Position numbers and translations under genes: made by a program. Of a DNA stretch of 20,312 nucleotides, positions 6,950 to 15,978 are shown one piece after another. Location: positions 1-20,312 of the forward strand of contig UQTR01000030.1 of assembly GCA_900544065.1 (NCBI GenBank), in the 5' to 3' direction. This stretch comes from an uncultured Collinsella sp. Its GTDB lineage: Bacteria > Actinomycetota > Coriobacteriia > Coriobacteriales > Coriobacteriaceae. The number at the start of each line of letters is the position of its first letter. The stretch's first letter is position 1. The notes under the pieces were generated by a model. That model worked only from the letters and a program-made list of their open reading frames with translations. It was not told the DNA's origin and did no database searches.

Positions 6950-8311
6950 ATGGATACTGTTCTGAGCGTTCTCTCATCGGTCTTTTGGGGCCTGCTGATG
7001 CTTTCCGTCCTCGTGTTTTTGCACGAGGGCGGCCACTTTTTGGCGGCGCGTGCCTGCGGCGTCCGTGTGACCGAGTTCTTTTTGGGTCTGCCGTGCCGCT
7101 TTGACATCCATTACACGTCGCGTCGCATTGGAACCAAGTTTGGCGTGACCCCGCTGCTGCTGGGTGGCTACGCTGCCATCTGCGGTATGGATCCGACCGA
7201 TGTTTCGTGCGCCGATCGCGTGCTCGCGGCTATCTATCGTCATGGTCGCGTGACCGTGGCCGACCTTGCTGTCGAGCTCGAGCTTTCCGAGGAGGATGTG
7301 CTCGAGGCATGCGCCCTTTTGCTGGGCTGGGGCTCCATCGCGCCCTGGTATGAGGAAGGGGAGAAGCCCTCGTCGAGCTACTATCCCACCAAATATCAGA
7401 CGTTGCCGCGAGACACGGCAGGCTATACCACCTTTGATGGTCGCCGTTTCGATCGCGAACATGCGACTGCCGAGGGCGATGCGTGGGAGCTGCCGTGCGG
7501 CGAGGCCGAGTTCCTTGCGCAAGAGCGCTCGCACACCTATCTTGGCCAAGGCTTTCTCAAGCGCGCCTTTATGCTGCTCGCGGGCATTATCGTCAATATC
7601 TTGACGGGTTTTTTGCTCCTTATGAGCATCTATTCCATTGCGGGTGTCACCGTGCCGATGGATACCAACGTGATCGGTCAGGTTGACGAGGGGTCTATTG
7701 CCGCCAAGGCGGGTATCGAGGCCGGTGATGCAATCCTTTCGGTTGACGGTGTCTCATGTTCCACTTGGATGGATGTCTACGATGCCATCGGCAAGGCCGC
7801 CGGTAAGGACGATATCGCCATCGAGTACGAGCGTGACGGCAAGCAGCATTCGACCACGGTTGCGCTCAAAGAGGACGAGCGCCTAGGTGTGTATGCCTCT
7901 ACGCAGGTGGTCCGTTTAGACCCCATCACGTCGGCTCGCCTGTCGTTCTCCTATGTCGTGCAGACAGCGGATGGCGTGATGCGCCTGCTCCAGCCGCAGC
8001 ATACGATGGAGATTCTCGATCAGTCTTCTTCGATCGTGGGTATTAGCGTTATGTCCTCACAGGCCGCTGCTGCCGGCCCTGCCACGTTCCTTTCGTTTGC
8101 CGCCCTCATTTCGTTCTCGCTTGGCTTTATGAACCTGCTGCCCATCCCACCACTCGATGGCGGCAAGCTGGTCATCGAGATCATTCAAAAGATTGCGGGC
8201 CGCGAGCTTCCGCTCAAGGTCCAGACGATTGTGAGCTATGTGGGCATCGCGCTCTTTGCGCTGCTGTTTGTCTATATGCTTCGTTCCGACATCCTTCGAT
8301 TTATTCTGTAG
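6950..8311 (+). CDS. rseP: RseP-type site-2 protease (M50) with an inserted winged-helix-like domain
   Basis: Intramembrane zinc metalloprotease; relatives cut anti-sigma factors or leftover signal peptides within the membrane. From the ATG at 6950 the product has 453 residues. The first membrane helix carries HEGGH (His25, Glu26, His29), a PDZ domain lies at about 245-320 (GSIAAKAGIEAGD), and the third zinc ligand is Asp403 in PPLDGG. The usual second-helix motif appears as LLAGIIVN near 209-216. Unlike typical RseP, about 105 residues (84-190) lie between GGYAAICGMD and that helix. Residues 86-134 look like a winged helix (RVLAAIYRHGRVTVADLA, then LSEEDVLEACALLLGWGSI). The start is uncertain: TTG at 6935 abuts AAGGA and is unlikely, while ATG 6950 lies 15 nt from it. 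Confidence 0.88.
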   Translation: MDTVLSVLSSVFWGLLMLSVLVFLHEGGHFLAARACGVRVTEFFLGLPCRFDIHYTSRRIGTKFGVTPLLLGGYAAICGMDPTDVSCADRVLAAIYRHGRVTVADLAVELELSEEDVLEACALLLGWGSIAPWYEEGEKPSSSYYPTKYQTLPRDTAGYTTFDGRRFDREHATAEGDAWELPCGEAEFLAQERSHTYLGQGFLKRAFMLLAGIIVNILTGFLLLMSIYSIAGVTVPMDTNVIGQVDEGSIAAKAGIEAGDAILSVDGVSCSTWMDVYDAIGKAAGKDDIAIEYERDGKQHSTTVALKEDERLGVYASTQVVRLDPITSARLSFSYVVQTADGVMRLLQPQHTMEILDQSSSIVGISVMSSQAAAAGPATFLSFAALISFSLGFMNLLPIPPLDGGKLVIEIIQKIAGRELPLKVQTIVSYVGIALFALLFVYMLRSDILRFIL

Positions 8312-8324
8312 GGGAGTGTTTGGA

Positions 8325-9407
8325 TTGTCTATATCCCATCCTTTGCCGCGCGAGCTGACGCGCCCCGTGCATGTGGGCGGCGTTCAGATCGGTGGCGGCG
8401 CGCCGGTGGTGGTCCAATCCATGACCTGCACCGATACCGCTGATGCCCAGGCAACGCTTGCGCAAGTGTGCGCGTTGGCGCAGGCTGGCTGCGATATCGT
8501 GCGCGTGAGCGTGCCTACCGAGGCCGCGCTCGAGGGCTTCCGTACCATCTGTGCTGAGTCCCCGGTGCCGATTGTCGCCGATATTCACTTTAACCATAAG
8601 CTCGCCATCGGCGCCGTCGAGGCCGGTGCTGCCAAGCTGCGCATCAATCCCGGCAATATCGGCGATTGGGCCAAGGTAGACGCGGTGATCGATGCTGCGG
8701 GTGCCGCGGGCTGTGCGATTCGTATCGGCGTCAACGCCGGTTCGCTTGAGCAGGATATCGCCGAGCGCGACGAGCTTACGCAGCCCGAGAAGCTCGTGAT
8801 GTCGAGCGAGCGTTTCGTCAAGCATTTTGAAGACCGCGGCTTTACGAACATTGTGCTTTCGGCCAAGGCCCATAGCGTGCAAACGACGCTCGATACCTAT
8901 CGAGCCCTGTCGCGTGAGATTCCCCACGTTCCGCTTCACCTGGGCGTAACCGAGGCGGGTACAAAGCTACAGGGCACCATCAAGAGCTCGGTGGGCCTTG
9001 GTATCCTGCTGTCTGAGGGTATCGGTGACACCATGCGCGTCTCGCTCACGGCCGATCCGGTTGAGGAGCCGCCTGTTGCCTGGGGAATTTTGCAGTCGCT
9101 GGGCCTGCGTCGCCGCGGTCCCGAGATTGTCTCGTGCCCCACGTGCGCCCGCTGCCAGGTTAACCTGATTCCTATCGCCGAGGAGGTAACCGAGCGGCTT
9201 AAGAACTATGCCGCGCCGCTTTCGATTGCCGTCATGGGATGTGCCGTTAATGGCCCCGGTGAGGCTTCTGATGCCGACCTGGGCGTTGCTTGTGGACGTG
9301 GTCAGGCCCTGCTCTTTTCGCATGGCCAGATCATTGGTAAAGTAGCTGAGGATCAAATTGTCGACGCGCTTATGGCCGAGGTCGACAAACTTATTGAGGA
9401 GAAATAA
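8325..9407 (+). CDS. ispG: 4-hydroxy-3-methylbut-2-en-1-yl diphosphate synthase (flavodoxin type)
   Basis: Iron-sulfur enzyme of the MEP pathway that reduces MEcPP to HMBPP. The 360 residues contain the TIM-barrel part with QSMTCTDTADAQAT and ADIHFNHKLA, and the C-terminal cluster-binding part. The [4Fe-4S] ligands are all visible: Cys271 and Cys274 (CPTC), Cys306 (MGCAVNGPGE) and Glu313. These sit one position beyond the known E. coli ligands, which supports the chosen start. That start is TTG 8325, with GGGGAG (8311-8316) 8 nt upstream; the frame runs further up into rseP, but the conserved N terminus begins here. An extra Cys277 follows the CPTC pair. It lies 13 bp after rseP and directly abuts proS. 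Confidence 0.96.
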   Translation: MSISHPLPRELTRPVHVGGVQIGGGAPVVVQSMTCTDTADAQATLAQVCALAQAGCDIVRVSVPTEAALEGFRTICAESPVPIVADIHFNHKLAIGAVEAGAAKLRINPGNIGDWAKVDAVIDAAGAAGCAIRIGVNAGSLEQDIAERDELTQPEKLVMSSERFVKHFEDRGFTNIVLSAKAHSVQTTLDTYRALSREIPHVPLHLGVTEAGTKLQGTIKSSVGLGILLSEGIGDTMRVSLTADPVEEPPVAWGILQSLGLRRRGPEIVSCPTCARCQVNLIPIAEEVTERLKNYAAPLSIAVMGCAVNGPGEASDADLGVACGRGQALLFSHGQIIGKVAEDQIVDALMAEVDKLIEEK

Positions 9408-11129
<1,722 letters not shown>

Positions 11130-11159
11130 TCGACGATTTCGCTTGTAGTTCGATATGTG

Positions 11160-11208
11160 GGACAGCCCCGCATTTCTCCAGATCGGGGAGATGCGGGGCC
11201 GTCCTTTT
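11160..11208 (+). terminator. Rho-independent terminator after proS
   Basis: A long stem pairs 11160-11179 with 11185-11204, with one A-C mismatch and two G-U pairs. It has a 5-nt loop and four T (11205-11208). It lies 30 bp after the proS stop and ends the pyrH-to-proS transcription unit. Confidence 0.9.
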
Positions 11209-11237
11209 ATCTTGTAACATTCTCAATATCTAAAAGG

Positions 11238-11271
11238 AAAACCCCACAGCCCATATGAGCTGCGGGGTTTT
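11238..11271. terminator. Bidirectional terminator between convergent genes
   Basis: AAAACCCC (11238-11245) pairs with GGGGTTTT (11264-11271), and CAGC (11247-11250) pairs with GCTG (11259-11262) around an 8-nt loop, with one A-C mismatch. The A run on one side and T run on the other make it work on either strand. On the minus strand it lies 35 bp after the phosphotransferase stop and is that gene's probable terminator; on the plus strand it backs up the proS terminator. Confidence 0.82.
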
Positions 11272-11306
11272 CTTGTGCCTCCGATGCGAAATAAATCGCT
11301 CAGATA

Positions 11307-12071
11307 TTACTGATAATCGACGACGTCGATCCAGTTCTTCAGGAACTCATCGTTCACGTTGCGCTTACGAGCGAGCTCGGAAGCGGCGACGATGCTCGTC
11401 CACTGACGCACGACCTGCATGGGCATGTCGGCGCGGTCGCAGTAGAGCTCCAGGTAGGCCTCAGCCTGGTCCTTGCTGTTGAGGGCGAAGAGCAGGTAGG
11501 TGGTGGCAACGTCGGCAGCAGGGGAGCCCTGGGTGGCGTGTGCCCAGTCGCACACATAGAGCTGGCCGTCGTCGCCGACGATGACGTTGGAGGGGTTGAA
11601 GTCGCCGTGGCAGACCTTGAACTCCTTGGTCATGCCGTCCAGACGCTCCTGAAGGTTGTAGCGCGTGGTGGCATTGAGCTGATCAAGGCTGTCGATCATG
11701 CGGGCGAACTTGTCGCGCTGACGGTTGAGCAGCGGGGAGGTGTAGCCGTGGATCTCGATCTGGAGGTCGACGAACATCTCGAGGTACTCACCAAAGCGCT
11801 GGGGCTCGGCAGTCATCTTCTCGGCAAGGGTGGTGCCCGGAACCTTCTCGGTCACGAGCGCCCAGCCGTTGGCGTTCTCGAGCTGGGAAACCTCGAGAGC
11901 CTTGGGGCTGCGGATGCCGCACTCATTGATGCGGGCAAGATTCAAAGCCTCGTTGAACACGTCGGAGACAGGCTTGGTCTCGTTAAAGACCTTGACGATC
12001 TTGTCGCCCAGGTCGTAAACGACCTTGTTGCCACGGCGGACGAGCTCGGTCTTGGAATCGGGTAGCAGCAT
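11307..12071 (-). CDS. Phosphotransferase of the aminoglycoside/choline kinase fold
   Basis: Predicted cytoplasmic ATP-dependent small-molecule kinase of 254 residues; the substrate is unknown. The N lobe has VVYDLGDKIVKVF (likely ATP-site Lys27). The C lobe has the catalytic loop CHGDFNPSN (Asp157, Asn162) and CDWAHA (metal-binding Asp175), followed by the helical SPAADVATTYLL segment. These are the hallmarks of the APH family. The ATG at 12071 follows AAAGGA at 8 nt. It lies 88 bp downstream of adhE on the same strand, and a GC-rich hairpin in between lacks a U tract, so co-transcription with adhE is possible. Nothing indicates antibiotic resistance: the gene sits in housekeeping context with normal base composition. 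A role in sugar, amine or choline phosphorylation is equally open. Confidence 0.85.
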   Translation of the reverse strand: MLLPDSKTELVRRGNKVVYDLGDKIVKVFNETKPVSDVFNEALNLARINECGIRSPKALEVSQLENANGWALVTEKVPGTTLAEKMTAEPQRFGEYLEMFVDLQIEIHGYTSPLLNRQRDKFARMIDSLDQLNATTRYNLQERLDGMTKEFKVCHGDFNPSNVIVGDDGQLYVCDWAHATQGSPAADVATTYLLFALNSKDQAEAYLELYCDRADMPMQVVRQWTSIVAASELARKRNVNDEFLKNWIDVVDYQ

Positions 12072-12103
12072 GGTTGCATCCTTTCAACGATGCGATAGAA
12101 GCG

Positions 12104-12142
12104 ACGGCGGGGGTGTGTGAAACACCCGTGCACCCCCGCCGT
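12104..12142 (-). terminator. GC-rich stem-loop between adhE and the phosphotransferase gene
   Basis: A perfect 12-bp stem (12104-12115 with 12131-12142) with a 15-nt loop follows the adhE stop on the minus strand by 17 nt. The bases after the stem on that strand are CGCTTCT, not a T run. It may therefore be a weak terminator, a pause, or an mRNA 3'-end stabiliser. A competing inner stem GGGTGT/ACACCC (12111-12116 with 12122-12127) is also possible. Confidence 0.55.
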
Positions 12143-12159
12143 TAAAAACCGTGCTAAAA

Positions 12160-14808
12160 CTAGCAGACGGCGTAGTCCTGAGGCTCGCGGCCGTAGTAGG
12201 CGTCCAGGTAGAGCTCCTTGATCTCGCTCATGAGCGGGTAGCGTGGGTTGGCGCCGGTGCACTGGTCGTTGAATGCCTGCTCGGTCATCTCGTCGAGGGT
12301 GTCGAGGAAGTACTGCTCGTCAACACCGTAGTCGGCGATGGTCTTCTTGACGCCGATGAAGTCTTTGAGCTCCTCGAGCTTCGTGATGAAGTTCTCGAAG
12401 ACCTCCTTGTCGTCCTTGCCCTCGATGCCGCAGTACTTGGCCATCTCGGCGTAGTTGTGCAGCGCGTTGGGGTAAGGATACTGGGAGAAGGTACCCATCT
12501 TGACGGGAGCCTCGGCGGCGTTGTAGCGCATGACGCGGGTCAGGATGACGGCGTTGGCGAGGCCGTGGGGCAGGTGATGGAAGGCGCCGAGCTTGTGAGC
12601 CATGGAGTGGTTGAGGCCCAGGAAGGCGTTGGCGAAGGCCATACCGGCCATGCAGGAGGCGTTGTGCATCTCCTCGCGGGCATGCGGGTCCTTGGCGCCG
12701 TTCGTGAAGCTTGAGGGCAGGTTCTCGAAGACGAGCTTAGCAGCGCGCTCGGAGAGGCCCTTGGTGTAGTCGGAAGCCATGATGGAGACGTAGGACTCGA
12801 TGGCGTGGGTCATGACGTCGATGCCGGAGGCAGCGGTCAGGCCGCGCGGGGCGGTCATGCAGTTGTCGGCGTCGACGATAGCCATGTTGGGGAGCAGCGC
12901 GTAGTCGGCGAGCGGCCACTTGATGCCGGTCTCCTTGTCGGTGATGATGGCGAACGGCGTGCACTCGGAGCCGGTACCCGAAGAGGTCGGGACGGCGACG
13001 AAGTAGGCCTTCTTGCCCATCTCGGGGAAGGTGAAGATACGCTTGCGGATGTCCATGAAGTCCATGGCCATGTCCTCAAACTTGCACTCGGGGTGCTCGT
13101 ACATCATCCACATGATCTTGCCGGCGTCCATAGCGGAGCCACCGCCGACGGCGATGATGACGTCCGGCTCAAAGAGAGCCATCTGCTTGGCGCCGCGACG
13201 TGCGCACTGCAGCGACGGATCGGGCTCGACGTCGTAGAAGCAGTCGTGGGCGATGCCCATCTCGTCGAGCTTGGCCTCGATGGCGCGGGTGTTGCCATTC
13301 TTGAAGAGGAACTGGTCGGTGACGATGAAGGCGCGCTTCTTGCCCATGACGGTACCGAGCTCGTCGAGGGCGACGGGCGTGGAACCCTTCTTGAAGTAGA
13401 CCTTCTCGGGAGCGCGGAACCACAGCATGTTCTCACGGCGCTCGGCCACAGTCTTAACGTTGATCAAGTGCTTCACCCCAACGTTCTCGGAGACGGAGTT
13501 GCCGCCCCAGGAGCCGCAGCCCAGGGTCAGAGACGGCTTCATGCCAAAGTTGTACAGGTCACCGATGCCGCCGTGCGAGGACGGGGTGTTGATGACGATA
13601 CGGCAGGCCTTCATGACGTGCTCGAACAGGCTGATCTTCTCGGCCTGGGCGGGGTGCACGTACAGAGAGGCGGTGTGGCCCGGGCCACCGGCGAGCACCA
13701 GGTGCTCGGCCTTGTCGACGGCCTCCTGGAAGTCCTTGGCGTGGTACATGGCCAGGACCGGGGAGAGCTTCTCGTGGGAGAACTCTTCCTTGGCGGGGTC
13801 GGTGGAGGTGACCTCGGCGATCAGGATCTTGGTCTTGGCGGGAACCTCGATGCCGGCGAGCTCGGCGATCTTGGCAGCGGCCATGCCGGGGATGCGGTGA
13901 TCGAGAGCGCCGTTCTTGAACATGGCGGCACGCAGGGCCTCCATCTCGGCACCCTGCTTGACGAAGTAGCAGCCGCGCTTCTGGAACTCGGCCTTAACCT
14001 GGTCATAGATGCTGTCGATGACGGTCACGGACTGCTCGGAAGCGCAGATCATGCCGTTGTCGAAGGTCTTGGAGTGGATGATGGAGTTGACGGCGAGCAG
14101 CACGTCGGCGGTGTCGTCGATGACGACCGGGGTGTTACCGGCGCCAACGCCCAGGGCGGGCTTGCCCGAGGAGTAGGCGGCCTTGACCATGCCCGGGCCA
14201 CCGGTGGCGAGGATGATGTCGACGTCGCGCATGACCATGTTGGTCAGCTCGATGGAGGGGACATCGACCCAGCCGATGATGCCCTCGGGGGCGCCGGCCT
14301 TGACGGCGGCGTCAAGCACGAGCTTGGCGGCGGCGATGGTGCACTTGGCGGCAGCCGGGTGCGGGGAGATGATGATGGCGTTGCGGGTCTTCAGGCTGAT
14401 CAGCGTCTTGAAGATCGCAGTGGAGGTGGGGTTGGTCGTCGGGATGACGGCGCCCACGATGCCGATGGGCTCGGCGATCTTGGTGATGCCGTAAGCCTCG
14501 TCGCGCTCCAGGACACCACAGGTCTTGGTGTTCTTGTAAGCGTTGTAGATGTACTCTGCGGCGTAGTGGTTCTTGATGACCTTGTCCTCAAGAACGCCGC
14601 GGCCGGTCTCCTCGATGGCCATCTTCGCCAACGGGATACGAGCCTTGTTGGCGGCCATGGCGGCCTCATAGAAGATCTTGTCGACCTGCTCCTGCGTGTA
14701 CGTAGCAAAAAGCGCCTGGGCCTCTCGCATCTGAGCGAGCTTAGCCTCAAGCGCCTCTACGTTGTCCACAATTGCGGGAGTAGTGTTTTCCGGTGACTTT
14801 TTCACCAT
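12160..14808 (-). CDS. adhE: Bifunctional acetaldehyde-CoA/alcohol dehydrogenase
   Basis: Fermentative enzyme that reduces acetyl-CoA to acetaldehyde and then ethanol with two NADH. The 882 residues hold two fused domains. The N-terminal aldehyde dehydrogenase part has PIGIVGAVIPTTNPTST, ATGGPGMVKAAY, and the catalytic Cys255 in FDNGMICASEQ. After a linker near residue 440 comes the iron-dependent alcohol dehydrogenase, with GGGSAMDAGKIMW, PTSSGTGSE, and the iron ligands in GIDVMTHAIE (Asp, His) and in NHSMAHKLGAFHHLPHG (His, His). Length and order equal known AdhE, which forms long filaments (spirosomes). The ATG follows AAGGAG at 6 nt. It stands alone with its own promoter, and an upstream inverted repeat may serve a regulator. 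Strong codon bias suggests high expression. Confidence 0.98.
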   Translation of the reverse strand: MVKKSPENTTPAIVDNVEALEAKLAQMREAQALFATYTQEQVDKIFYEAAMAANKARIPLAKMAIEETGRGVLEDKVIKNHYAAEYIYNAYKNTKTCGVLERDEAYGITKIAEPIGIVGAVIPTTNPTSTAIFKTLISLKTRNAIIISPHPAAAKCTIAAAKLVLDAAVKAGAPEGIIGWVDVPSIELTNMVMRDVDIILATGGPGMVKAAYSSGKPALGVGAGNTPVVIDDTADVLLAVNSIIHSKTFDNGMICASEQSVTVIDSIYDQVKAEFQKRGCYFVKQGAEMEALRAAMFKNGALDHRIPGMAAAKIAELAGIEVPAKTKILIAEVTSTDPAKEEFSHEKLSPVLAMYHAKDFQEAVDKAEHLVLAGGPGHTASLYVHPAQAEKISLFEHVMKACRIVINTPSSHGGIGDLYNFGMKPSLTLGCGSWGGNSVSENVGVKHLINVKTVAERRENMLWFRAPEKVYFKKGSTPVALDELGTVMGKKRAFIVTDQFLFKNGNTRAIEAKLDEMGIAHDCFYDVEPDPSLQCARRGAKQMALFEPDVIIAVGGGSAMDAGKIMWMMYEHPECKFEDMAMDFMDIRKRIFTFPEMGKKAYFVAVPTSSGTGSECTPFAIITDKETGIKWPLADYALLPNMAIVDADNCMTAPRGLTAASGIDVMTHAIESYVSIMASDYTKGLSERAAKLVFENLPSSFTNGAKDPHAREEMHNASCMAGMAFANAFLGLNHSMAHKLGAFHHLPHGLANAVILTRVMRYNAAEAPVKMGTFSQYPYPNALHNYAEMAKYCGIEGKDDKEVFENFITKLEELKDFIGVKKTIADYGVDEQYFLDTLDEMTEQAFNDQCTGANPRYPLMSEIKELYLDAYYGREPQDYAVC

Positions 14809-14848
14809 TTGTGTCTCCTTGCGATCGGAGATTTACCCTACGCCTTGC

Positions 14849-14857
14849 ATGATAGCA
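14849..14857 (-). promoter_or_regulatory. Extended -10 promoter of adhE
   Basis: Read on the minus strand, TGCTATCAT gives an extended -10 element (TGN plus TATCAT). No good -35 box lies 17 bp upstream, which suits an extended -10 or activator-dependent promoter. Transcription would start near 14842 and leave an untranslated leader of about 34 nt. Confidence 0.5.
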
Positions 14858-14900
14858 AGAAATTATTCGGCGAACGGTCAGATTCCTGTAAAAGGCACAC

Positions 14901-14930
14901 TAAAACGCTTCAATATACTGAAGCGTTTTA
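14901..14930. repeat. Perfect 12-bp inverted repeat upstream of adhE, possible operator
   Basis: TAAAACGCTTCA (14901-14912) and TGAAGCGTTTTA (14919-14930) are exact reverse complements around ATATAC. The centre is about 73 bp upstream of the predicted adhE start of transcription, a usual place for an activator. It does not match the Rex site form TTGTGAA-N4-TTCACAA. A bidirectional terminator is an alternative, but the genes on both sides point away from it. Confidence 0.6.
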
Positions 14931-14960
14931 ACTATAATTATCTGCCTGCTACATCGCCCC

Positions 14961-14986
14961 ACTTATTGGGGACACTTATTGGGGAC
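14961..14986 (+). repeat. 13-bp tandem duplication at the left end of the mobile element
   Basis: ACTTATTGGGGAC occurs twice head to tail (14961-14973 and 14974-14986). The second copy overlaps the left end of the 52-bp terminal element. It looks like a partial second copy of the end, from slippage or from an earlier insertion. Confidence 0.7.
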
Positions 14987-15029
14987 AGACTTACATGAGT
15001 GCTTTCGCTCATTTGGGACAGACATCGAT
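14978..15029 (+). repeat. Left terminal REP-like element of the transposase unit
   Basis: A 52-bp element contains two direct copies of GGGACAGAC (14982-14990 and 15015-15023, 33 bp apart) around a hairpin. The hairpin has a stem of ATGAGTG (14995-15001) with CGCTCAT (15006-15012), including one G-U pair, and a CTTT loop. It matches the right element in inverted orientation at 47 of 52 positions without gaps. Confidence 0.8.
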
Positions 15030-15153
15030 TTGTCATTTTGTCGTTTTGGGCATGTTTTTGTCGTTCATTGTATATAAATAGGTCACAGGCTCAGCATTTT
15101 GCGTTGCTTCTCTCCTTTTAGGTGTTGCCTGATCAGTTTTGAAAGGAGAGATT

Positions 15154-15930
15154 ATGCCCCGATGCGCCCGCGAAATTTCGCTCACCGGCTATTATCACGT
15201 TTTTGACCGCGGCAACTCCAAACAGATCATTTTTGAAGATGATTCCGACCGTTATCGTTTTCTATCGGACATCTCGGACAGGTTTGCCTGCCATGACGTG
15301 GCGGTTTTGGCCTGGTGCCTTATGGACAACCACTTCCATTTGATGGTTGATGACCCATATGACAACCTTTCAAAGGCAATGCAGTGCGCGCTGACGGCCT
15401 ATGCCAAGTATTTCAATGGAAAAACGGGAAGAACGGGCCACCTGTTTGAGAATCGCTATTCGCGGGTCGCGGTCGAGTCGGACACGCAGGCGGTGCAGTT
15501 GCTCGATTATATCCATCTCAATCCTGTGAAAGGCGCGCTCGACTCGCTCGATGCGTACCGCTGGTCAAGCTTCAAGGCATATCAGCTGGGCTACGATCCC
15601 TTTGATATCTGCGATGCGGCTCCCATGCTCGATATTGTCGGGGGTTCCCGTCGCTATTGCGAGCATCTTAGGGAAGTTGCCGAGCGTATTTGGTCAGTTG
15701 AGATTCTTCCGCGCCGACGGATCCCCGATGAGGATGCCCTAGCCGTCGCGCGCGAAGTCCTGCCGAGCATAGATCCTGCGCTGCTCAAGGCTCTGCCACG
15801 TCCCGAACGCAATGCCTGTCTGCTGAGGCTCAGGCGGGCGCATCTCACGGTCAAGCAAATTGCCCGTATCACCGGTATCGGCGCTACAAGCGTGACCAAG
15901 GCCACCACTGGCTGGAACGAGGCTGCCTGA
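15154..15930 (+). CDS. REP-associated tyrosine transposase (Y1, IS200-like HUH nuclease)
   Basis: Single-strand DNA transposase of 258 residues. The HUH motif is His60-Phe61-His62 in MDNHFHLMV, and the nucleophile is probably Tyr119 in DYIHLNPV; the HLFENRY and WSSFKAY segments are also typical of the RAYT branch. The N terminus (REISLTGYYHVFDRGNSKQ) matches the family form YHVxxRGN. The C terminus adds about 100 residues ending in a helix-turn-helix (about 228-252, LTVKQIARITGIGATSVTKA). This is longer than classic IS200 proteins, which have about 150 residues. The ATG at 15154 follows GAAAGGAGAG; a TTG at 15139 precedes this site and is rejected. All catalytic residues are present. It is flanked by inverted REP-like elements, its probable substrates. 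Confidence 0.9.
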   Translation: MPRCAREISLTGYYHVFDRGNSKQIIFEDDSDRYRFLSDISDRFACHDVAVLAWCLMDNHFHLMVDDPYDNLSKAMQCALTAYAKYFNGKTGRTGHLFENRYSRVAVESDTQAVQLLDYIHLNPVKGALDSLDAYRWSSFKAYQLGYDPFDICDAAPMLDIVGGSRRYCEHLREVAERIWSVEILPRRRIPDEDALAVAREVLPSIDPALLKALPRPERNACLLRLRRAHLTVKQIARITGIGATSVTKATTGWNEAA

Positions 15931-15978
15931 GGTATGGATTGGGACCGTTCGATGCACTGTTAGCTTAGGAAAGCATTC

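Larger units (their letters stand above)
14809..15153. other. Divergent intergenic region between adhE and the transposase gene
   Basis: These 345 bp hold the adhE promoter side (extended -10, 12-bp inverted repeat), the left end of the mobile element, and an AT-rich stretch with the transposase leader. In that stretch TTTTGTCGTT occurs twice, 20 bp apart (15036-15045 and 15056-15065), and TATAAA (15073-15078) may be a -10 box without a clear -35 box. GAAAGGAGAG (15141-15150) is the transposase ribosome binding site. No gene is seen. Confidence 0.6.

Noticed and set aside
11307..12071. Aminoglycoside resistance gene
   Set aside because: The fold alone does not give substrate, and there is no mobile context or close similarity visible to known resistance enzymes.
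12805..14796. Plus-strand open frame of 663 codons across adhE
   Set aside because: It is antisense to adhE, rich in Gly/Asp/Val/His repeats without motifs, with no binding site or promoter.
14901..14930. Terminator for the transposase or adhE
   Set aside because: Both genes are transcribed away from this site, so a terminator has no obvious upstream gene; an operator is more likely.
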